Shown piece by piece: positions 29,618-39,717 of a DNA stretch of 64,000 nt (position 1 is the first letter of the stretch; every line of letters begins with the position of its first letter). The stretch comes from Limnohabitans sp. 15K (GTDB taxonomy: Bacteria > Pseudomonadota > Gammaproteobacteria > Burkholderiales > Burkholderiaceae_C), in assembly GCF_002778285.1 (NCBI RefSeq), contig NZ_NESM01000001.1, positions 46,529-110,528 on the forward strand. The letters are read 5' to 3'. A model generated the notes under the pieces. It saw only the letters and a program-made list of their open reading frames with translations, was not told where the DNA came from and searched no databases. A program made the position numbers and the translations under genes.

Positions 29618-30216
29618 CTTTGTCTTTGCAACTGAGCGTTTCGGATTGGCTGGCCTTTTTTCAGCATTTTTTATCGCTGTCCTTGTTGGCCGTTGGTGGT
29701 GCCATCATCACAGCACCGGACATGCACCGTTTTTTGGTGGATGAGAACCATTGGCTCACCGAGCAGCAATTCAGCTCCTCCATTGCCCTGGCGCAAGCGG
29801 CCCCCGGACCCAATGTTTTGTTTGTGGGATTGATGGGTTGGAACGTGGGCCTGAATGCTGGCGCGGGTTTGGGCGGTGGCTGGATCAGCGTGGGCCTGTC
29901 GGCGATGGGGCTGGTACTTAGCCTGCTCGGCGTCATGCTGCCCTCCTCGATACTGACCTACACCACGACACGCTGGGCGCACAGACACCGCGACAACCGC
30001 GCGGTGAAAGCCTTCAAGTTGGGCATGGCCCCGGTGGTGATTGCGCTGTTGGTTTCAACAGGTTGGTTGCTGACTGCGAGCCACAACCAGATTGCAAGGG
30101 ACTTGCCACTGTGGTTGCTGACCTTGACGTCGGTGGGGCTGGTGTGGCGGACCCGAATTCATTTGCTGTGGCTCATCGGCGGTGGTGCCGTCATCGGGGC
30201 ACTGGGCTGGGTCTAG
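29614..30216 (+). CDS. Chromate transporter, short-chain ChrA domain (second half)
   Basis: The 200-residue partner CHR domain has LLAVGGAIITAPDMHRFLVD, then AQAAPGPNVLFVGLMGWNVG and about six helices. A CAGGAG ribosome-binding site lies inside the first gene, and the two overlap by ATGA, which should give equal amounts for a heterodimer. No chrB regulator is adjacent, so true chromate resistance is uncertain. Confidence 0.9.
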   Translation: MTLSLQLSVSDWLAFFQHFLSLSLLAVGGAIITAPDMHRFLVDENHWLTEQQFSSSIALAQAAPGPNVLFVGLMGWNVGLNAGAGLGGGWISVGLSAMGLVLSLLGVMLPSSILTYTTTRWAHRHRDNRAVKAFKLGMAPVVIALLVSTGWLLTASHNQIARDLPLWLLTLTSVGLVWRTRIHLLWLIGGGAVIGALGWV

Positions 30217-30252
30217 CCTGCCCACTGAACACAACCGTGCAAGTCTGAAGTT

Positions 30253-30603
30253 TCAGTGCGGGTTCTCGAAGAACACCGTGTTCGAGAAATCGCTGACCTC
30301 AAAATAGACCTTTTTCTCGCCCGGGTCTGCCTGCATGTTCAGGTTTTCATCGAGCACGCCATAGCCGTAACGGTAGGCACGGGGCTTGCCGTCCTCCGTA
30401 CCCAAGGCCGTGCTGATTTTGTCCACCTTCAGAAAACGGCGCACCACCTTGTCACCTGCATAGACCTCGAGCACACCGTTGGTACCGGTCCAATTCTGGA
30501 TGTCTCGGCTGATCTTGTTTTGTTGCTCTTGCGTGCACGCACTGAGCAGCGTCAAACCCATGAGGGTTGCGACAAAGACCGCGCGGGTGAACCTGTTTTC
30601 CAT
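30253..30603 (-). CDS. Small lipoprotein of unknown function
   Basis: The 116-residue protein has a lipoprotein signal with lipobox LLSAC (Cys23). The mature part is polar, with VLEVYAGDKVVRRFLKVDKI and KKVYFEVSDFSNTVFFENPH, a small beta-rich domain I cannot name. It lies 16 bp downstream of rlmB on the same strand and is convergent with the chromate transporter genes. Confidence 0.75.
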   Translation of the reverse strand: MENRFTRAVFVATLMGLTLLSACTQEQQNKISRDIQNWTGTNGVLEVYAGDKVVRRFLKVDKISTALGTEDGKPRAYRYGYGVLDENLNMQADPGEKKVYFEVSDFSNTVFFENPH

Positions 30604-30619
30604 GGTGTTGTCCTTGGGT

Positions 30620-31354
30620 TTAACTGCGTTGGCGCAAAGCTTCGTACAAACACACGCCGCTGGCCACCGAGACGTTCAAGCTTTCGACCGCACCACGCAT
30701 AGGAATGCTGACCAGCTCGTCGCAGTTTTTACGGGTCAACTGGCGCATGCCGTCACCTTCAGCGCCCAGCACCAAAGCAGTGGGCACCTTCAAATCGGCT
30801 TGGTAAATGTTGCGCGGTGCATCGCCGCTGGTGCCAATCACCCAGATGCTGCGCTCTTTGAGTTCACCCAAAGTGCGCGCGAGGTTGGTGACCATGAAGT
30901 AAGGCACGGTTTCGGCGGCGCCACTGGCCACCTTGGCCACCGTGGCATTGATGCCCGCTGCGTGGTCTTTGGGTGCAATGACCGCGTGCGCGCCCGCGCC
31001 ATCGGCCACGCGCAGGCACGCGCCAAGGTTGTGCGGATCGGTCACACCGTCCAGCACCAAGAGCAAGGGCGGGCCTTGCACGGTGTCGAGCAGGTCGTCC
31101 AGCGAATGGTTTTGGGGCATGGGCGCGACCATGGCGACCACACCCTGGTGGCCATGGCCACCGGCCAGCTTGGCCAGGCGCTCACCGTCGGATTCGACCA
31201 TGCGCATGCCCGAGTCACGGGCCTTGTCGATGAACTGGCGCATCCGCGCATCGCGACGGGTGACCTCGTAGTGGATTTCAACAACGGATTGGGGCGCGAT
31301 CTTGAGGCGAACGCCCACGGCATGGAAGCCGAACAGCACTTTATGGGATGACAT
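30620..31354 (-). CDS. rlmB: 23S rRNA (guanosine(2251)-2'-O)-methyltransferase
   Basis: RlmB methylates the ribose of G2251 in the P loop of 23S rRNA. The 244-residue SpoU-type protein has an N-terminal rRNA-binding domain (VLFGFHAVGVRLK) and a knotted methyltransferase domain with VLDGVTDPHNLGACLR, LVLGAEGDGMR, and SIPMRGAVESLNVSVASGV. The ATG at 31354 begins MSSHKVLFGFHAV; GATAAT lies six bases before it. A longer frame to 31444 lies partly inside the ABC gene and is rejected. Confidence 0.96.
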   Translation of the reverse strand: MSSHKVLFGFHAVGVRLKIAPQSVVEIHYEVTRRDARMRQFIDKARDSGMRMVESDGERLAKLAGGHGHQGVVAMVAPMPQNHSLDDLLDTVQGPPLLLVLDGVTDPHNLGACLRVADGAGAHAVIAPKDHAAGINATVAKVASGAAETVPYFMVTNLARTLGELKERSIWVIGTSGDAPRNIYQADLKVPTALVLGAEGDGMRQLTRKNCDELVSIPMRGAVESLNVSVASGVCLYEALRQRS

Positions 31355-31380
31355 GCGGTGATTATCGTTGGTCTGCCGCC

Positions 31381-32070
31381 TTAAACGGATGGAGCGGCCG
31401 CCTCCGACAAACGACCGGCCTGAATCACCAAGCTGCGCTCGCAACGGGCGGCCAGTTGGCGGTCGTGCGTGACCAAGACCAAAGTGGTGCCTTGTTCTCG
31501 GTTGAGTGCGAACATCAAATCCATGATGGCCTCTCCCGTGGCGTGGTCCAAGCTCCCCGTGGGCTCGTCGGCCAACAAAACATCCGGTTGAACGACAAAA
31601 GCACGGGCCAAAGCGACACGCTGCTGCTCTCCGCCAGAAAGGACTTTGGGCAGGTGCTTGAGCCGCTCGCCCAGACCCACGCGTTGCAGCATGGCCGTGG
31701 CGGTTTTGCGGGCATCAGGGCGGTCCGCCAACTCCAGCGGCAGCATGACGTTTTCGAGTGCCGTGAGGTTGGGCATCAGCTGAAAGTTTTGGAACACAAA
31801 ACCGACATGCTGAGCACGCAGTGCGGCGCGGTCGTCCTCGGACAAATCGAACAAAGATTGCCCTGCCAGCACCACCTGCCCGGCGGTGGGTGTGTCCAGG
31901 CCTGCCAAGATCGCCAGCAGTGTGCTTTTGCCAGAGCCAGAAGCACCGACAATGGCGGCTGTTTCGCCGGCGTTCAATGAGAAATCGATATCGCGCAAAA
32001 TGTTCAGCTGACCGCTGGCATCCTGCACACTTTTAGAGACGCCACGAACGGCAATGATGGATTCAGGCAT
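31381..32070 (-). CDS. ABC transporter ATP-binding protein (YbbA/LolD-like)
   Basis: The 229-residue ATPase has Walker A GASGSGKST, signature LSGGEQQRVALAR and Walker B VLLADEPTGSLD, closest in pattern to the YbbA/LolD/MacB group. In E. coli ybbA is divergent from tesA and followed by its permease ybbP. Here the divergent tesA is kept, but the next gene downstream is rlmB, so the permease is missing or encoded elsewhere. AAAGGTG gives a ribosome-binding site for the ATG at 32070. Confidence 0.9.
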   Translation of the reverse strand: MPESIIAVRGVSKSVQDASGQLNILRDIDFSLNAGETAAIVGASGSGKSTLLAILAGLDTPTAGQVVLAGQSLFDLSEDDRAALRAQHVGFVFQNFQLMPNLTALENVMLPLELADRPDARKTATAMLQRVGLGERLKHLPKVLSGGEQQRVALARAFVVQPDVLLADEPTGSLDHATGEAIMDLMFALNREQGTTLVLVTHDRQLAARCERSLVIQAGRLSEAAAPSV

Positions 32071-32728
32071 GCACACACCTTTGTTAAGACGTCGCCACTT
32101 TAACTGGACCCTGCTGGCCCTTGTCGGCTGGGGCCTTGCAGCGTCCGCCCTCGCCTCGCCATCCACGACAACGCAACGCGTTTTGGTGCTGGGGGATTCG
32201 CTGAGCGCCGAGTACGGACTGGTCCGGGGTACGGGCTGGGTGGCGCTGCTGCAAAAGCAACTGGCTCAAGAAAAACCCGGCGTGGAAGTCATCAACGCCA
32301 GCATCAGTGGCGACACCACCTCGGGCGGTCGCTCGCGCCTGCCAGCCTTGCTCAAAAACCACCAACCCAGCCATGTGATCATTGAGCTGGGGGGCAACGA
32401 TGCACTGCGCGGCTTGCCCATGGCCATGACACAAGGCAATTTGCTGGACATGGCGCAAAAAGCCAAAAGCGCAGGTGCGCAGGTGATGCTTTTGGGCATG
32501 CAAATGCCGCCCAATTACGGGCCTGAAATGGCGCGACAATTTGAAGCAGCCTATGTCCAAGTGGCCAAGAGCCAAAAAGCCGCCCTGGTGCCTTTCTTTT
32601 TGAAAGGTGTGGGCGATGATTCCGAGCCGCTCAAATGGTTCCAGAGCGACCGCATCCACCCCAATGAAGCCGCGCAACCGCGCCTCCTCGCCAATGTTTG
32701 GCCCACTTTGAAGAAACAACTGAAATGA
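32069..32728 (+). CDS. tesA: GDSL-family arylesterase / lysophospholipase (TesA-like)
   Basis: The secreted SGNH hydrolase of about 219 residues has a signal peptide (hydrophobic LLALVGWGLAASALA). Block I is VLGDSLSAEYG, the Gly of block II lies in SISGDTTSGG, block III is GGNDALRG, and the catalytic Asp/His are in DRIHPNEA. It hydrolyses acyl-CoA, aryl esters or lysophospholipids in the periplasm. The start may be 32054 or 32069; either way its 5' end overlaps the start of the divergent ABC gene. selU follows with an ATGA overlap. Confidence 0.92.
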   Translation: MHTPLLRRRHFNWTLLALVGWGLAASALASPSTTTQRVLVLGDSLSAEYGLVRGTGWVALLQKQLAQEKPGVEVINASISGDTTSGGRSRLPALLKNHQPSHVIIELGGNDALRGLPMAMTQGNLLDMAQKAKSAGAQVMLLGMQMPPNYGPEMARQFEAAYVQVAKSQKAALVPFFLKGVGDDSEPLKWFQSDRIHPNEAAQPRLLANVWPTLKKQLK

Positions 32729-33783
32729 GCGTTCACCTGATATCTGCCGAACAGGCCATGGCCCAACTGAACCAGTTTGACGCCATCCTAGACGCGCGCT
32801 CTGAAGGCGAACACGCCGAAGACCACCTGCCCGGCGCCCTGAGCTGGCCATCCCTGAACAACGAAGAGCGCATCCAAGTGGGCACGCTGTACAAAAAGGT
32901 CAACCCCTTCGAGGCCCAAAAAGTCGGTGCGGCGCTGGTCGCTAAAAACATCGCCCGCCACATCGAAACCCATGTGATGGACAAGCCGCGCACCTGGCAA
33001 CCGCTGATTTACTGCTGGCGCGGTGGCAAGCGCAGCAACTCGCTGGCACTTATCTTGGGTCAAATCGGCTTCAAGGTGCACCTGATCGAAGGCGGCTACA
33101 AGGCCTACCGCAAAGCCGTTGTGGAAGACACGCCACGCCAAGCGCAGCGCCTGCAGTTTCAGGTCCTGTGCGGCCCAACGGGTTCGGGCAAAACACGCTT
33201 GCTTCAGGCTTTGGCCCAAGAAGGCGCGCAGGTGCTCGACCTGGAGGCCATAGCCTGCCACCGCAGCTCGGTGTTGGGTTTGATTCCGGGCACGCCACAG
33301 CCCACACAAAAAGCCTTCGACACACAGGTGTGGGATGCGCTGCGGTCTTTCAGCCCTGACCGCCCCGTGTTTGTGGAAGCGGAGAGCAAAAAGGTGGGTA
33401 ACTTGACAGTGCCTGCCGAGCTGATGGTGGCCATGCGGGCCAGCCCCTGCCTGCGGGTGGACTTGACGCTGGACAACCGGGTAAATTTGCTGCTCGAAGA
33501 CTATGCGTTTTTCACACAAGACCGTGCCTTGTTTGCCGACCGACTGGAACGTTTGGTGGCACTGCGCGGCAAGGCCGTGGTGCAAGGCTGGCAAGAAAGA
33601 ATAGAGCGGGGAGAAATGCGCGAGGTCGTGACCGAGCTGCTGTCAGGCCATTACGACCCGGGCTACGAGACTTCGACGGGCAACAATTTTGTGCACTACG
33701 CCAAAGCCCCCCTGATCACACCGGCCAGTCACAGCATGGCCGACATGCTGCGACTTGCGAGAGAACTGGTGCAGACCGCCTGA
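32725..33783 (+). CDS. selU: tRNA 2-selenouridine synthase
   Basis: SelU (MnmH, YbbB) converts 2-thiouridine at the wobble base of some tRNAs to 2-selenouridine through a geranylated intermediate, using selenophosphate. The 352-residue protein has an N-terminal rhodanese domain with active Cys97 in YCWRGGKRSNS, the same position as in E. coli. A P-loop domain follows (GPTGSGKT, near 151). The start overlaps the tesA stop by ATGA. No selD gene is in the window. Confidence 0.95.
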   Translation: MSVHLISAEQAMAQLNQFDAILDARSEGEHAEDHLPGALSWPSLNNEERIQVGTLYKKVNPFEAQKVGAALVAKNIARHIETHVMDKPRTWQPLIYCWRGGKRSNSLALILGQIGFKVHLIEGGYKAYRKAVVEDTPRQAQRLQFQVLCGPTGSGKTRLLQALAQEGAQVLDLEAIACHRSSVLGLIPGTPQPTQKAFDTQVWDALRSFSPDRPVFVEAESKKVGNLTVPAELMVAMRASPCLRVDLTLDNRVNLLLEDYAFFTQDRALFADRLERLVALRGKAVVQGWQERIERGEMREVVTELLSGHYDPGYETSTGNNFVHYAKAPLITPASHSMADMLRLARELVQTA

Positions 33784-33796
33784 GCACAGGACTTTT

Positions 33797-33821
33797 GCAG
33801 GAGCCCCGCCCTCGGGGCGAT
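33797..33821. repeat. Solitary REP element
   Basis: GCAGGAGCCCCG-CCCTCGGGGCGAT is one REP unit, almost identical to the forward half of the BIME at 14857-14881. It lies between the convergent 3' ends of selU and a small gene, a usual site for REPs. Confidence 0.75.
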
Positions 33822-33828
33822 GGGTGTT

Positions 33829-34035
33829 TTAGGCAGCGGGCGTGGGGAACTCGGTCTCACCTGGCGCTGCAGTGTCTGCTTCGCCCTCATCAGCCTCTAC
33901 GCCCTCGATTTCAGAGCCGTCTTCAGCCAACAAGCCCGATTTACGGTCGGACTTGGCTTTGAGCTTGTCTTCTTTTTTGCGCTTCTTGGCCAGTTCTTTC
34001 TGGCGCTTTTCGAATCCGTAGTTGGGTGTGGCCAA
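33829..34035 (-). CDS. Small basic/acidic conserved protein
   Basis: The 68-residue soluble protein has a Lys-rich helical N-terminal half (YGFEKRQKELAKKRKKEDKL) and an acidic C-terminal tail. I recognise the MATPNYG-start type as a short conserved hypothetical of Burkholderiales; its function is unknown. It starts with TTG at 34035, supported by AAAGGAG five bases upstream; there is no ATG in a comparable position. Confidence 0.75.
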   Translation of the reverse strand: MATPNYGFEKRQKELAKKRKKEDKLKAKSDRKSGLLAEDGSEIEGVEADEGEADTAAPGETEFPTPAA

Positions 34036-34124
34036 GATGGCTCCTTTAATTTGAGCTGCCCAATGTAACAGCTTCTTCGTGCCTTTCTGACACGAACACG
34101 CTCACACGGTGAGCATGACCGTGC

Positions 34125-35387
34125 TCATGGCCAAGGCAAGTGCGCCCGCAAGGATTGACCCAAGTCAGAAATCAAGTCTTTGGCAAACTCCAGGCCCGTG
34201 GAAAAACGCACCAAAGTGCCCGGCTTCAAATGGACTGGCCAAGATTGGCGCATCGAGGCGATGTCATAAGGCACCACCAAGCTCACCGGGCCGCCCCAGC
34301 TGTAGCCGATCTTGAAAAGCTGCAGGCCGTCGCAAAAAGCGTCGACCTGGGCTTGGCTGAAACGGGCGTCGATCATCACGCTGAACAAACCAGCCGCCAA
34401 GCCCGTGCCAGGCTCACGTTCACACAAGGCTTGCCAATGGGCGTGGCCCGGCGCGCCCGCGAAGGCCGGATGCATCAGCTGTGCGCATTGGGGCTGCGCT
34501 TGCCACCAAGCGGCCAAAGCGCGGGCCGTTTGGTCGTGCGCTTTGTAACGCAGGTCCATGCTGGGCAGTGAACGCAGCACCGCCTCGGCGTCGTTGGCGG
34601 CCACACCCAAGCCCAAACGCATGTGGCACAACTTGATTTGGAGGTGCAATGCCGGGTCGCGTGTGATGACGCTGCCCATGAGCACGTCGCCGCCGCCACT
34701 GGGGTATTTGGTCAACGCATGGGCGCTGATGTCCACGGCCAGGCTGCCCTCTCCCCCGGCACCATCGGCCAACAAATCAAAAGGCTTAAAAGCCAAACCG
34801 GCGCCCCAGGTATTGTCCAAGGCGCACAAGACACCACGCTCGCGGCAGCGGCGCACCATCTCGGGCAAATCGGGAAACTCCATGCTCACCGAGCCTGGCG
34901 CTTCCAGCCAAACCAAGCGGGTGCGTGGCGTGATTTGGCTGGACAAATCGTCGGGATTCATCGGGTCGTAATACCGGTGCGTGATGCCAAAGTGGCGCAA
35001 CTCACCTTCAGCCAAAGCTTTGTTGGGACCGTAAGCGTTGTCCGGAATCAGCACCTCGTCGCCCGTTTTGAGCACCGCCAAAGCCACCAAAGCCAAAGCG
35101 GCCAAACCGCTGGGCACCAACACGCACTGCAAGCCCCCTTCGAGGCTGCACAAACGCTCTTCGAGCATGTAAGTTGTAGGCGTGCCGTGCAAGCCGTAGG
35201 TATAGGCCGATTTGTCTTTCCACTCGCGCCTGCGCATATCGGCCACGGTGGGAAAGTAAACCGTGGAAGCCTTGAAAACGCCGGGCTGAGGGGCTTGAAA
35301 GTCACCGGGTGGCTTGTAAGGGTGGTGAATCAGGCCTGTGGTGTGGGGGTGTGGCGCATCGCGCTGAGTGTCGTATTGCATGCCCAC
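34125..35387 (-). CDS. metC: Cystathionine beta-lyase
   Basis: The PLP enzyme cleaves cystathionine to homocysteine, pyruvate and ammonia in methionine synthesis. The 420-residue chain is the Cys/Met metabolism type, with YGLHGTPTTYMLEERLCSLE, VPSGLAALALV, the LDNTWGAG motif, and the PLP lysine in HALTKYPSGGGD. Start may be 35387 or the ATG at 35381. Other enzymes of this family (cystathionine gamma-lyase, methionine gamma-lyase) cannot be fully excluded. Confidence 0.9.
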   Translation of the reverse strand: MGMQYDTQRDAPHPHTTGLIHHPYKPPGDFQAPQPGVFKASTVYFPTVADMRRREWKDKSAYTYGLHGTPTTYMLEERLCSLEGGLQCVLVPSGLAALALVALAVLKTGDEVLIPDNAYGPNKALAEGELRHFGITHRYYDPMNPDDLSSQITPRTRLVWLEAPGSVSMEFPDLPEMVRRCRERGVLCALDNTWGAGLAFKPFDLLADGAGGEGSLAVDISAHALTKYPSGGGDVLMGSVITRDPALHLQIKLCHMRLGLGVAANDAEAVLRSLPSMDLRYKAHDQTARALAAWWQAQPQCAQLMHPAFAGAPGHAHWQALCEREPGTGLAAGLFSVMIDARFSQAQVDAFCDGLQLFKIGYSWGGPVSLVVPYDIASMRQSWPVHLKPGTLVRFSTGLEFAKDLISDLGQSLRAHLPWP

Positions 35388-35400
35388 ATCCTAATGCAAA

Positions 35401-35421
35401 CAGCCTCCACAAGGGAGGCTG
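35401..35421 (-). terminator. Hairpin, possible terminator downstream of the PRT gene
   Basis: CAGCCTCC and GGAGGCTG form a perfect 8-bp stem with a five-base loop. On the minus strand it is followed by TTTGCATT, a weak T-tract. It would end the hfl/hisZ/purA/PRT transcription unit. Confidence 0.5.
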
Positions 35422-35465
35422 GTGTCGGTCAGAAAAACGCTGACGCTGTCATGGGCGCTTTGGGC

Positions 35466-35990
35466 TCAGACGCTCCATTTTTCCAACAACTTTTCGGGGC
35501 GCATGTTGTCATACGGCTCGAAGGGCTGGTGAATCCAAGGGTTGGTCGGCAGGTCGTCGACCGAGTAATCGGCCTTGAAACTGGACACACCTTTGGTCCA
35601 GATCACAGCGGTGCGCAATTCGGTCACAGGCTTGTAGTTGTTCTTCAGCTGGTCCACCACCGCACGCAAGGTGTGGCCGGTGTCGGCCAAATCGTCGACC
35701 AACAACACTTTGCCAGCGATCTCGCCTTTGGGTGTGGTGATGTAGCGGGCGATGTCCAGGTGACCTTGCACCGTGCCGGCTTCGGCGCGGTAAGAGCTGG
35801 TGGACATGATGGCCAGCGGTTTGTCGAAAATGCGCGACAAGATGTCGCCTGGGCGCATGCCACCTCGGGCCAGGCACAGGATGTTGTCGAATTCCCAGCC
35901 GGACTGGTGGATTTTGATGGCGAGTTTTTCGATGAGGTTGTGGTACTCGTCGTAGCTCACGTACAGGTGCTTGCCGTCTTCGGTCAACAT
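35466..35990 (-). CDS. Phosphoribosyltransferase (purine salvage type)
   Basis: The 174-residue type I phosphoribosyltransferase has the PRPP-binding motif VLLVDDLADTGHTL near residues 96-109 and CLARGGMRPGDILSR. Such proteins beside purA are usually annotated as hypoxanthine or xanthine-guanine salvage enzymes; the base specificity is not evident. GGAG lies seven bases before the ATG. It follows purA by 54 bp on the same strand. Confidence 0.88.
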   Translation of the reverse strand: MLTEDGKHLYVSYDEYHNLIEKLAIKIHQSGWEFDNILCLARGGMRPGDILSRIFDKPLAIMSTSSYRAEAGTVQGHLDIARYITTPKGEIAGKVLLVDDLADTGHTLRAVVDQLKNNYKPVTELRTAVIWTKGVSSFKADYSVDDLPTNPWIHQPFEPYDNMRPEKLLEKWSV

Positions 35991-36044
35991 GGGGTCACTC
36001 CAATAAAACAGGGTTGAAATCGATGCGTTTTCGGGGCTTGATAC

Positions 36045-38551
<2,507 letters not shown>

Positions 38552-38617
38552 GTGAATGGAGGGGGACTGTTAAAAACGAGATTTTACCGGCTTGCAGGCC
38601 GGTTTCCGGGATTCAGT

Positions 38618-38803
38618 TCAGGAAACAAGCCAGAACATCACCAATCCCGAGAGGACCATGAACATGCCGAAGAAACGGATTTGCCCTTCTTCGAGTTTCA
38701 AAAGCTTTTCGAAGAGACTGCGCCATTGGGATGGCGCGATCATGGGCATCAGCCCCTCCAAGATGAGCATCAAGCCCAATGCCATCAGGAGGGTTTCGAG
38801 CAA
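38618..38803 (-). CDS. DUF2065 family small membrane protein
   Basis: The 61-residue protein has two hydrophobic helices (MLETLLMALGLMLILEGLMP and FFGMFMVLSGLVMFWLV) around a polar loop APSQWRSLFEKLLKLEEGQIR. Family and position between hflC and hisZ fit DUF2065 (YjeT-like); function unknown. It starts three bases after the hflC stop. Confidence 0.9.
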   Translation of the reverse strand: MLETLLMALGLMLILEGLMPMIAPSQWRSLFEKLLKLEEGQIRFFGMFMVLSGLVMFWLVS

Positions 38804-38806
38804 AGC

Positions 38807-39706
38807 TTACTTTCGGGCAGGCGTGTTACTTGCCGAACCGCGCATGCCTTTGAAAAACTCGGAGCTGCCCGGATCGAGCACCATCACATCGCTTTTGCTG
38901 TTGAAGCTGGCTTTATAGGCTTCAAGGCTGCGGTAAAACTGCGCGAATTGGGGATCGCGACCAAACGACTCGGCATACAAACGCGCGGCTTGAGCGTCGC
39001 CCTGCCCTTTGATCTTCTGGGCCTCGCGGTAAGCGTTGGCCACAGTCACTTCACGCTGCCGGTCGGCATCGGCGCGGATTTTTTCGCCTTCTGCACCGCC
39101 GGTGGATCGCAATTCATTGGCCACGCGCTTGCGCTCGGCTTCCATACGGCGGTAAACCGACTCGGTGATGGTGTCCACATAGTCGGCCCGCGTGATGCGC
39201 ACATCGACCACGTCAATGCCCCAGGGCTTGGCACCCTTGACCACCAACAACACGGCCGCCTTGACGTCGTCCATCAACTCTTCGCGCTTCAAGGACAACA
39301 ATTCCTTCACGGTGCGCTTGTTGATTTCTTCCTGAAAAGCGTTACGCACCACACGGTTGAGCTGGCTGGTGCCTGACTTCTCATCCAAACCCACGTTGCG
39401 GATGTAGGCCTGTGGGTCGGCAATGCGCCAACGCACATACCAGTCGATCACCACACGCTGCTTTTCAGCCGTCAACATGGGTTCGTTGTCTGGGCTGTCC
39501 AGCGTCAACAAACGCTTGTCGATGTAATTGACGTTTTGCAGCGGGGGCGGCAGCTTGAAGTGCAAACCGGGTTCGGTGATCACTTCCTTGATTTGGCCCA
39601 AGGCATACACCACGCCAAATTGGCGCTGATCGACCACAAAGACGGTTGAGCTGAACAGCACAAAGGCCAACAGCAAGGTTGAAATCCACAATCCAATGCG
39701 ATTCAT
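38807..39706 (-). CDS. hflC: FtsH protease modulator HflC
   Basis: The 299-residue SPFH/prohibitin protein has a single N-terminal anchor (LWISTLLLAFVLFSSTVFVV), the SPFH domain, and a helical C-terminal half (MEAERKRVANELRSTGGAEG). With HflK it forms the periplasm-facing cage around FtsH that modulates membrane-protein quality control. The start lies 11 bp after the hflK stop. Confidence 0.96.
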   Translation of the reverse strand: MNRIGLWISTLLLAFVLFSSTVFVVDQRQFGVVYALGQIKEVITEPGLHFKLPPPLQNVNYIDKRLLTLDSPDNEPMLTAEKQRVVIDWYVRWRIADPQAYIRNVGLDEKSGTSQLNRVVRNAFQEEINKRTVKELLSLKREELMDDVKAAVLLVVKGAKPWGIDVVDVRITRADYVDTITESVYRRMEAERKRVANELRSTGGAEGEKIRADADRQREVTVANAYREAQKIKGQGDAQAARLYAESFGRDPQFAQFYRSLEAYKASFNSKSDVMVLDPGSSEFFKGMRGSASNTPARK

Positions 39707-39717
39707 TTTCTTTGTCC

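Noticed and set aside
34099..34124. GCTCAC/GTGAGC hairpin downstream of metC
   Set aside because: Stem of six base pairs without a T-tract; too weak to call a terminator.
38587..38604. ACCGGC/GCCGGT hairpin between the DUF2065 gene and hisZ
   Set aside because: No T-tract on the minus strand, so it is not a convincing terminator; it may be a neutral hairpin.
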